From positions 5,233,815 to 5,297,814 of the forward strand of contig CAIIXF020000003.1 of the NCBI GenBank assembly GCA_903813345.2: a stretch of DNA of 64,000 bases, written 5' to 3'. The notes under the pieces were generated by a model that did no database searches, was not told where the DNA came from, and worked only from the letters and a program-made list of their open reading frames with translations. Both the position numbers and the translations under genes were made by a program. Below, one piece after another: positions 13,101-25,100 of the stretch; the first letter of the stretch is position 1, and each line of letters starts with the position of its first letter. Source of the stretch: Owenia fusiformis (lineage: Eukaryota; Annelida; Polychaeta; Sabellida; Oweniidae).

Positions 13101-16100
13101 AATAATTTATAACGTTTTACTTGTTCGTTCAATCGATGCAATTGACAATTGCGCACTTCCGTATCACGTTCTCATTGGTTGGTGTGTATGCCATATACCG
13201 CAGGTGAATCTGTCATACACCGCAAGTGAATATGCCATATTCGTTGCGGAATATGACATATTTTTGTATCGTGTTTACCGCGTAACACGTTGATGACCAG
13301 TGATGGCAATAAAGTGTCCACTGTTGTGATTGATGAGATGTGATAAGTTTAATGAAATGTTTCCATGCTTATTTCTCCCAAAATGATGAACATATTATGT
13401 GCTTAATGTCAAAGGTTACATGAGTCTTAGATTTTTACGAAAATGGGTACTCTTTTAACAAATGATTTCTGTTACCATAGCAACCAAATTACCAACATCG
13501 AGGCACTTGTTATACTGGTAGAACATGTAAACGGATGATTACCCGTAAATATCAAGATGATTGATTGAATATTCTAAGAATTATACATGGCTTTCAAAGT
13601 ACCCCCTTAATGTGCACTTTTTAACAAATTATTTCTCTTACCAGAGCAACCAATTGACCAACATTGATGGCACTTGTCATACTGGTAGGACATGATAAGC
13701 AGATTATTACCTGAAAATATCAAGATGATTGATTAAATATTCTGGGAATTATACATAGTACCCCCTTGATGTGCAATTTTTAAGAAATGATTTCTGTTAC
13801 CATAGCAACCAATTGACCAACATTGATGGCACTTGTCATACTGGTAAGACATGATAAGCAGATGATTACCCATAAATATCAAGATGATTAATTGAATATT
13901 CCAGGAATTATACATAGTATCTCCTTAATGTGTATTTTTTAATAAATTATTTCTGTTACCATAGCTACCAAGTGTTAAACATTAATGAAACTTGTCATAG
14001 TGGTAGTGCATTATAAGTAGATGATTACCTGTAAATATCAAGATGAATGGCTGTATATTCTAGGAATTATAGATGGCTTTCATTGTACCCCCCTTAAAAT
14101 CATACCAATGGGGTATAAATCTGTTTACCATAGTAACCAGTTATCCAACACTGATGAAATCTTCCATGATAGTCAAACATAATGATGTGAATAATATCTG
14201 TTAATTTCAGGACAAATGGTTACTTATTTTCTTCAAAAAGTTGAACACAAATAAAGAATTCTTTGGAAAAGTGCCACATCCCCTTTCTAAATTTACTTGC
14301 ATTGCCATATAATCATCAGGAATAGATTCCACTGTGTGGATAAGATAAAACAGCAGTTGATTTAATATTATCAAATATACTTGAAATAAGTTTTCTAAAA
14401 TGGTTTCATGGTGATTCCTTCCAATTTCATGAAAATAATATGTGTTTTGTCTCATGGGGTATCTTACATTTTGACGAAAATGTGTACTTTTTAACATATG
14501 ATCTCCATTTCCATAGCAACCAGTTGATCAACTTTAATGAAACTTGTTATAATGGTAGGACATGATAAGTACATGATTTCCTGGAAAAATCAAGATGATT
14601 GGCTCTATATTCTAGGAATGATATATGGCTTTCCAAGTACCCCCCCTTAAAATTACACCAGGGGGTATAAATCTGAATATTTCCAAAACGCTGAAAAACT
14701 AGACACCAATGATTTCAGAATCAATGTATAATAATAAACCACAAATAACCTATATGAAGAGAAATTTGCTACTTTTCAAAACCACTTTTACAACACGCTC
14801 ATCCAGTATTAGTGATAATGTTTGTTTGTAGAAATATATGCAAATCATGTTAAACATTCCCATCAAGTATCATGTTTTGAATCTAAAAAGTGACTTATTG
14901 AGATAAACAACAGACAATACCTGAATAACAAGTTTTGTGTAGCCAGTTTTTCCAATTCTGTAACCCATTCTTTCATTCTCACATTGACCATGGAAGCCTA
15001 ATGACCAAGCAATAATCATCTGAGTGCACCTATCATCTGATGGCCTCATTCCACATGGAGAGGCAGTATTATACATTGACCCGGCATCATCTCCTATAAT
15101 ATATAACATTACATATTAGTCTTGTGACCATATAATCATTTAAGTTCACCTGTCATCTGATAGCTTCATTCCTCGCATCTCCTGTAATTTATAACATTAC
15201 ATATTAGTCTTATGACCATATAATCATCTGAGTTCACCTTTCATCTGATAGCTTCATTCCTCATAGAGAGGCAGTATTATACATTGACCCGGCATCATCT
15301 CCTGTAATGTATAACAACATATTAGTCTTATTACCATATAATCATTTGAGTTCACCTGTCATCCGATGGCTTCTTTCCTCATGGAGAGGCAGTATTATAC
15401 ATTGACCCGGCATCATCTCCTGTAATGTATAACAACATATTAGTCTTATTACCATATAATCATTTGAGTTAACCTGTCCTCTGATAGCTTCATTCCTCAT
15501 GGAGAGGCAGTATTATACAGTGACTCGGCATCATCTCCTGTAATGTATAACAACATATTAGTCTTGTGACCATATAATCATTTAAGTTAACCTGTCCTCT
15601 GATAGCTTCATTCCTCATGGAGAGGCAGTATTATACAGTGACTCGGCATCATCTCCTGTAATGTATAACAACATATTAGTCTTATAGCCATATAATCATT
15701 TGAGTTAACCTGTCCTCTGATAGCTTCATTCCTCATGGAGAGGCAGTATTATACAGTGACCCGGTATCATCTCCTGTAATGTATAACAACATATTAGTCT
15801 TATTACCATATAATCATTTGAGTTAACCTGTCCTCTGATAGCTTCATTCCTCATGGAGAGGCAGTATTATACAGTGACCCGGTATCATCTCCTGTAATGT
15901 ATAACAACATATTAGTCACATGACCATATAATCATTTGAGTTAACCTGTCCTCTGATAGCTTCATTCCTCATGGAGAGGCAGTATTATACAGTGACCCAG
16001 TATCATCTCCTGTAATGTAGAACAACATATTAGTCTTATGACCATATAATCATTTGAGTTCACCTGTCATCCGATGGCTTCATTACTCATGGAGAGGCAG

Positions 16101-19100
16101 TATTATACAGTGACCCGGTATCATCTCCTGTAATGTGGAACAACATATTAGTCTTATTACCATATAATCATTTCAGTTCACCTGTCATCCGATGGCTTCA
16201 TTCCTCATGGAGAGGCAGTATTATACATTGACCCGGCATCATCTCCTGTAATGTATAACAACATATTAGTCTTATGACCATATAATCATTTGAGTTAACC
16301 TGTCCTCTGATAGCTTCTTTCCTCATGGAGAGGCAGTATTATACAGTGACCCGGCATCATCTCCTGTAATGTAGAACAACATATTAGTCTTGTGACCATA
16401 TAATCATTTGAGTTAACCTGTCCTCTGATAGCTTCATTCCTCATGGAGAGGCAGTATTATACAGTGACCCGGTATCATCTCCTGTAATGTGGAACAACAT
16501 ATTAGTCACATGACCATATAATCATTTGAGTTAACCTGTCCTCTGATAGCTTCATTCCTCATGGAGAGGCAGTATTATACAGTGACCCAGTATCATCTCC
16601 TGTAATGTAGAACAACATATTAGTCTTATGACCATATAATCATTTGAGTTCACCTGTCATCCGATGACTTCATTACTCATGGAGAGGCAGTATTATACAG
16701 TGACCCGGTATCATCTCCTGTAATGTGGAACAACATATTAGTCTTATTACCATATAATCATTTCAGTTCACCTGTCATCCGATGGCTTCATTCCTCATGG
16801 AGAGGCAGTATTATACATTGACCCGGCATCATCTCCTGTAATGTATAACAACATATTAGTCGTATGACCATATAATCATTTGAGTTAACCTGTCCTCTGA
16901 TAGCTTCATTCCTCATGGAGAGTCAGTATTATACAGTGACCCGGCATCATCTCCTGTAATGTAGAACAACATATTAGTCTTGTGACCATATAATCATTTG
17001 AGTTAACCTGTCCTCTGATAGCTTCATTCCTCATGGAGAGGCAGTATTATACAGTGACCCGGTATCATCTCCTGTAATGTGGAACAACATATTAGTCTTG
17101 TGACCATATAATCATTTAAGTTCACCTGTCATCTGATAGCTTCATTCCTCGCATCTCCTGTAATTTATAACATTACATATTAGTCTTATGACCATATAAT
17201 CATCTGAGTTCACCTGTCCTCTGATAGCTTCATTCCTCATGGAGAGGCAGTATTATACATTGACCCGGCATCATCTCCTGTAATGTATAACAACATATTA
17301 GTCACATGACCATATAATCATTTGAGTTCACCTGTCATCTGATAGCTTCATTCCTCATGGAGAGGCAGTATTATACATTGACCCGGCATCATCTCCTGTA
17401 ATGTAGAACAACATATTAGTCTTATTACCATATAATCATTTGAGTTCACCTGTCATCCGATGGCTTCATTCCTCATGGAGAGGCAGTATTATACATTGAC
17501 CCGGCATCATCTCCTGTAATGTAGAACAACATATTAGTCTTATTACCATATTATCATTTGAGTTCACCTGTCCTCTGATAGCTTCATTCCTCATGGAGAG
17601 GCAGTATTATACAGTGACCCGGTATCATCTCCTGTAATGTATAACAACATATTAGTCTTATTACCATATAATCATTTGAGTTAACCTGTCCTCTGATAGC
17701 TTCATTCCTCATGGAGAGGCAGTATTATACAGTGACTCGGCATCATCTCCTGTAATGTAGAACAACATATTAGTCTTATTACCATATAATCATTTGAGTT
17801 CACCTGTCCTCTGATAGCTTCATTCCTCATGGAGAGGCAGTATAATACAGTGACCCGGTATCATCTCCTGTAATGTATAACAACATATTAGTCACATGAC
17901 CATATAATCATTTGAGTTAACCTGTCCTCTGATAGCTTCATTCCACATGGAGAGGCAGTATTATACAGTGACCCGGTATCATCTCCTGTAATGTAGAACA
18001 ACATATTAGTCTTATGACCATATAATCATTTGAGTTAACCTGTCCTCTGATAGCTTCATTCCTCATGGAGAGGCAGTATTATACAGTGACCCGGCATCAT
18101 CTCCTGTAATGTATAACAAGATATTAGTCTTATTACCATATAATCATTTGAGTTAACCTGTCCTCTGATAGCTTCATTCCTCATGGAGAGGCAGTATTAT
18201 ACAGTGACTCGGCATCATCTCCTGTAATGTAGAACAACATATTAGTCTTATTACCATATTATCATTTGAGTTAACCTGTCCTCTGATAGCTTCATTCCAC
18301 ATGGAGAGGCAGTATTATACAGTGACCCAGCATCATCTCCTGTAATGTGGAACAACATATTAGTCTTATTACCATATAATCATTTGAGTTAACCTGTCCT
18401 CTGATAGCTTCATTCCTCATGGAGAGGCAGTATTATACAGTGACCCGGTATCATCTCCTGTAATTTATAACAACATATTAGTCTTATGACCATATAATCA
18501 TTTGAGTTAACCTGTCATCTGATAGCTTCATTCCTCATGGAGATACAGTATTATACAGTGACCCAGCATCATCTCCTGTAATGTAGAACAACATATTAGT
18601 CTTATGACCATATAATCATTTGAGTTAACCTGTCCTCTGATAGCTTCATTCCTCATGGAGAGGCAGTATTATACAGTGACTCGGCATCATCTCCTGTAAT
18701 GTAGAACAACATATTAGTCTTATTACCATATAATCATTTAAGTTAACCTGTCATCCGATGGCTTCATTCCTCATGGAGAGGCAGTATTATACAGTGGCTC
18801 GGCATCATCTCCTGTAATGTAGAACAACATATTAGTCTTATGACCATATAATCATTTGAGTTAACCTGTCCTCTGATAGCTTCATTCCTCATGGAGAGGC
18901 AGTATTATACAGTGACCCGGTATCATCTCCTGTAATGTGGAACAACATATTAGTCTTATGACCATATAATCATTTGAGTTCACCTGTCTTCTGATAGCTT
19001 CATTCCACATGGAGAGGCAGTATTATACAGTGACCCTGCATCATCTCCTGTAATGTAGAACAACATATTAGTCTTATGACCATATAATCATTTGAGTTAA

Positions 19101-22100
19101 CCTGTCCTCTGATAGCTTCATTCCACATGGAGAGGCAGTATTATACAGTGACCCGGTATCATCTCCTGTAATGTAGAACAACATATTAGTCTTATGACCA
19201 TATAATCATTTGAGTTAACCTGTCCTCTGATAGCTTCATTCCTCATGGAGAGGCAGTATTATACAGTGACCCAGCATCATCTCCTGTAATGTGGAACAAC
19301 ATATTAGTCTTATGACCATATAATCATTTGAGTTAACCTGTCCTCTGATAGCTTCATTCCTCATGGAGAGGCAGTATTATACAGTGACCCGGTATCATCT
19401 CCTGTAATTTATAACAACATATTAGTCACATGACCATATAATCATTTGAGTTCACCTGTCCTCTGATGGCTTCATTCCTCATGGAGAGGCAGTATTATAC
19501 AGTGACTCGGCATCATCTCCTGTAATGTAGAACAACATATTAGTCTTATGACCATATAATCATTTGAGTTAACCTGTCCTCTGATAGCTTCATTCCTCAT
19601 GGAGAGACAGTATTATACAGTGACCCGGTATCATCTCCTGTAATGTATAACAACATATTAGTCTTATGGCCATATAATCATTTGAGTTAACCTGTCCTCT
19701 GATAGCTTCATTCCACATGGAGAGGCAGTATTATACAGTGACCCGGTATCATCTCCTGTAATGTATAACAACATATTAGTCTTATGACCATATAATCATT
19801 TGAGTTAACCTGTCCTCGTGATAGCTTCATTCCTCATGGAGAGGCAGTATTATACAGTGACCCGGCATCATCTCCTGTAATGTGGAACAACATATTAGTC
19901 TTATGACCATATAATCATTTGAGTTAACCTGTCCTCTGATAGCTTCATTCCACATGGAGAGGCAGTATTATACAGTGACCCGGTATCATCTCCTGTAATG
20001 TATAACAACATATTAGTCTTATGACCATATAATCATTTGAGTTAACCTGTCCTCTGATAGCTTCATTCCTCATGGAGAGGCAGTATTATTCAGTGAGCCG
20101 GTATCATCTCCTGTAATGTGGAACAACATATTAGTCTTATTACCATATAATCATTTGAGTTAACCTGTCCTCTGATAGCTTCATTCCACATGGAGAGGCA
20201 GTATTATACATTGACCCGGCATCATCTCCTGTAATGTATAACAACATATTAGTCTTATTACCATATAATCATTTGAGTTCACCTGTCCTCTGATAGCTTC
20301 ATTCCTCATGGAGAGGCAGTATTATACAGTGACCCGGTATCATCTCCTGTAATGTATAACAACATATTAGTCTTATTACCATATAATCATTTGAGTTAAC
20401 CTGTCCTCTGATAGCTTCATTCCACATGGAGAGGCAGTATTATACATTGACCCGGCATCATCTCCTGTAATGTATAACAACATATTAGTCTTATTACCAT
20501 ATAATCATTTGAGTTCACCTGTCCTCTGATAGCTTCATTCCTCATGGAGAGGCAGTATTATACATTGACCCGGCATCATCTCCTGTAATGTATAACAACA
20601 TATTAGTCTTATTACCATATAATCATTTGAGTTAACCTGTCCTCTGATAGCTTCATTCCACATGGAGAGGCAGTATTATACAGTGACTCGGCATCATCTC
20701 CTGTAATGTATAACAACATATTAGTCACATGACCATATAATCATTTGAGTTCACCTGTCCTCTGATAGCTTCATTCCTCATGGAGAGGCAGTATTATACA
20801 TTGACCCGGCATCATCTCCTGTAATGTATAACAACATATTAGTCTTAGTACATATGTATATTCAGCTGAGTATGCAATGTGTAAAACAGCACTGGTTTCT
20901 GGTATCTGTCACTGACTTGGAAGATAGTGAAATTACACTTTCAGACTAATAGGTAATTTAAGGCAGACATTAAATGCATACATGTCTTATGATTTCTTAT
21001 TACTTTCTCAGTTGAACTCATGCTCTTTGTTTATCATTCAAGTGCTCATCTCCATTAATTCCAACGGTCATGTCATTTTCCATTTTATGGGATCCACACC
21101 TGTAACCTCATAACCATTGATCCCAGTTCCTTCTTTTGCCTCATTTATTGTCATCAAAATATCACAATATATAGCAGAGTCATTAAGGTTCAGCTGGAAA
21201 GTAACATTTTGGTAAAAAATTGCTATACCTGCACATGTTATTTTCTGGTACAAAATTAAGTATGAAGGCATGTTTGTATTTCCTTGCTTTTTTCAGTAAA
21301 GTATCATTACACTGTCTATTTTTAGTAAACCTGGAAACAGGTCAATGGTAGCTCCTGTGATGTCTGGAAACCTTCATACTTTATTTTGTACCAGAAAATA
21401 ACATGTGCCATATAGCAATTTTTTACCAAAATGTTATTTTCCAGCTGTACCTTAAGACGTGATTCTGTGTCATTTATACTACTTCCAACTCATAGTATAT
21501 GTTGGTTTTGACATATATCAGTGTAAGCTTCAGTTATTTTGCATTTTGACCTACTTTTGCAGCTTGACCTACATGAAGTTTTGAAACATATGGAAGAGGA
21601 ATAACAAAATGAGCTCAGTTAATGGTGCCATTTTCATTCCTTTTTGTTATTCTAACTCTTATGTCGCATTCAGAATTGAAATCTAATTGATATCTCCTAT
21701 ACATACTAACCATAACCTCCTAAACATCCAAAAATCACAGAATGGTGCATCACTGCCGTGTTGTTTATGATTGGCTTAGAGGCAATTATGTGATAATCTT
21801 GGTCAGTGGGAATATCAAATGTCTGGCAGTAATAATTGGTCTTTTGTGCTGGAACCTTAGTATGGTTAAAGCGCAAAGTCAATGTATGCACATCCTCTGC
21901 AAATGTAAAAATAGAGATAATTATAATAAACATTCAGTATACTGTAACAAATAGTTTATCATATAAAATTTAAAATTTACATTGTACATCCTTAGATAAA
22001 TTGTTAATACCATTTTTATATACCTACATGTAACATAATATAAGTGTTTTCTTTTATATGTAGTCTAGTTGTCATTTTAATGATTTCTGTTAAACCGCAA

Positions 22101-25100
22101 CATATACCCACTAGGGTGTCTAGCGGTTTGTTTTTATAGTGTATATTATATAAGAATTATGAAATAAATAATTGAATTGAAAATTGAATTGAAAAAAGAA
22201 TATACTGTATAAGTGGTATTTAATCCAAGCACTAATTTGCCGAAGGGCCAGTTTCAACTTTTTTCCAAATTCTAATTTTCTGACTCCGCAAGCCTATTAA
22301 ATAAATTAATAAGTGTTGTGAATTTTGATCAGTCATTGATTAACTGATCAACACAAGTTTAGCAGAATAAGATTCTTAATGCTCATGCTTTGATATTGTG
22401 AAAAAATAAACTGAAATCAAGTACAAGTTTTTCTGTTATTATGCGTTCATGGTGACATAAAAGGATAACTAAGATGGTTTGTAATTCAAGGGTAGTGTAA
22501 CTGTGAAACAGTAGAGCTATTTGCTTTAAATTTACAGCTATTATAGCAGACCAGTGCACAGGTTAAATGAGCTTGTGGCCATGCTGACTAATTTACAAGG
22601 TGACCATTTTGAGAATGGTAAAGTCATTGTATTGTCTTACTTACTTGTTGCATCCAGTGCTGGACACTTAAACTCATTGCTGTCACAGAATTCCCATTGG
22701 TTCTGGGCCAGACATATTTCAGAATCCAGTGGTTCACAAACTCCTGCAATCAACCAATCAGGAAACTATGATAATCATTTGAATGAAATGAATGTACAAT
22801 TGCAATAAGTTTTTCATCTAGAAGTCTAGGGCATGAATGGTCATATCTTTCAGGTCTATGTGTTCGGTCAACTGTAGAAAAATCTATATGTTTGAACAAC
22901 AGCATTAAGGTCTATGTGTTCAGTGAACAATATTAAGGTCTACTAGTATGTGTTTGCTCAGCAGTATTAAGGTCTATGTGTTTGGTCAACAGTATTAAGG
23001 TATGTTTGTTTGGCCAGCAGAATTAAGGATGTATATTTGGTCAACAGTATAAAGGTTTATATGTTTAGTAAAAAGTATAATGGTCTATATCATTGGTCAA
23101 CAGTATAAAGACCAATGTATTTGGTTAACAGTATGTCTAATGTGTAAGGTCAACAGTATAATGGTCTATATGTTTAGTCAGCAGTATAAAGGTCTATATG
23201 TTTGGTCACACAGTATAGAGGTCTATATGTTTGGTGAATAATAATTAGGTAAATGTGTTTGGTCCACAGTTTTAAGGTCTATATATTTAGCCAACAGAAT
23301 TAAGGTCTATATAGTCAACAATATAAAAGTATACATGTTTGGTCAACAGAATTAAGGTACCGTATTAGCCATGATTGGTGCCCAGGCACTTAAAGTAAGT
23401 CAAAACGGTTAAAAAAGTTTTCCTTATTAGCGCCAATATGAGTCCCGACTGAGATAAAATGCCTAGAAAAATTGGTAAAAATTTGACAAGTCGATAGGAA
23501 AACGTTCTTAACCTACTGAATTTCTTCTCAGTCTCATTTTGGATTGCATATTGGGACCGGCTATTTTCAACACATACCAAAACAAGATGGCTAGATAACA
23601 GGAAAAATCACGGATTATGGACATGAATTACCAACATTTTATACATCTTATGGTGTGAGTGACATATTCAAGCTGGAATACTTTTTGAAAAACTGCAAAA
23701 AGTAACGAAAACCAGCAAGTACTCTATTATCACCCACTGGATTTCTTCATTTGACCCTAATGATTGTTAATTCAAGGACCCAGGGACTCACCCTCAGGCC
23801 TCCAAAAGTTTGGGGGCTCTAATAGGGACATGGCACCAATTAAGACTTTTATGGTATGTTTAGTCTTGTATGTTTGGTCAGCATTATTAGGGCCTGTGTG
23901 TTTGGTCAACAGTATAAAAGTCTATATGTTTAGTCAACAGAATTAGGGTACATGTATATATATTTGGTCAATGGTATTCAGGTCTATCTATTAAGGTCTA
24001 TGTGTTTAGTCAATAGTATAAAGTTCTATATGTTTGGTTGGTTAACAGTATGAAGGTCTATGTGTTTGATCAACAGTATTAATGGCAAATGCATTTGGTC
24101 AACAGTATAAAGGTCTATGTGTTTGATCAACAGTATTAATGGCAAATGCATTTGGTCAACAGTATAAAGGTCTATGTGTTTGGTCAACAGTATTAATGGC
24201 ATTGTGTTTGGTCAATAGTATTAAGTTCTATATGTTTGGTTGGTTAACAGTATAAAGGTCTATGTGTTTGGTCAACAGTATTAATGGCAATGTGTTTGGT
24301 CAACAGTATAAAGGTCTATGTGTTTGGTCAACAGTATTAATGGCAATGTGTTTGGTCAACAGTATAAAGGTCTATGTGTTTGGTCAACAGTATTAATGGC
24401 ATTGTGTTTGGTCAATAGTATTAAGTTCTATATGTTTGGTTGGTTAACAGTATAAAGGTCTATGTGTTTGGTCAACAGTATTAATGGCAATGTGTTTTGT
24501 CAACAGTATAAAGGTCTATGTGTTTGGTCAACAGTATTAATGGCAATGTGTTTGGTCAACAGTATAAAGGTCTATGTGTTTGGTCAACAGTATTAATGGC
24601 AGTGTGTTTGGTCAACAGTATAAAGGTCTATGTGTTTGGTCAACAGTTCAAAGGTCTATATGTTTGGTCAACAGTTTAAAAATCTAATGTGTTTGGTCAG
24701 CAGTATAAAGGTCTAATGTGGACACTTAAACTCATTGCTGTCACAGAATTCCCATTGGTTCTGGGCCAGACATATTTCAGAATCCAGTGGTTCACAAACT
24801 CCTGCAATCAACCAATCAGGAAACTATGATAATCATTTGAATGAAATGAATGTACAATTGCAATAAGTTTTTCATCTAGAAGTCTAGGGCATGAATGGTC
24901 ATATCTTTCAGGTCTATGTGTTCGGTCAACTGTAGAAAAATCTATATGTTTGAACAACAGCATTAAGGTCTATGTGTTCAGTGAACAATATTAAGGTCTA
25001 CTAGTATGTGTTTGCTCAGCAGTATTAAGGTCTATGTGTTTGGTCAACAGTATTAAGGTATGTTTGTTTGGCCAGCAGAATTAAGGATGTATATTTGGTC

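Larger units (their letters stand above)
9857..14809. mobile_element. Foldback-type element filling nested-gene intron 5
   Basis: Long inverted arms: left about 9857-12345 (excluding an inserted transposon at 9883-11075) and right about 13350-14809. They pair base for base through features such as ttgatgagcg/cgctcatcca, ggttttgaaaa/ttttcaaaacc and the 11367-11612 and 14207-14497 open frames, which are mirror copies of one another. Each arm ends inward in three or four tandem ~190-bp subrepeats containing 'ttggttgctatgg' and 'aaaagtacaca'. The intron (9789-14920) holds only about 180 bp outside this element. Confidence 0.85.

Noticed and set aside
15094-20850. CRISPR-like regular array
   Set aside because: Units are contiguous with no unique spacers, in a eukaryotic intron, and derive from exon 5.
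23365-23580. 71-codon minus frame, also at 25423-25638
   Set aside because: Lies inside the MITE-like element; the second copy exists only because of the 2,058-bp duplication.
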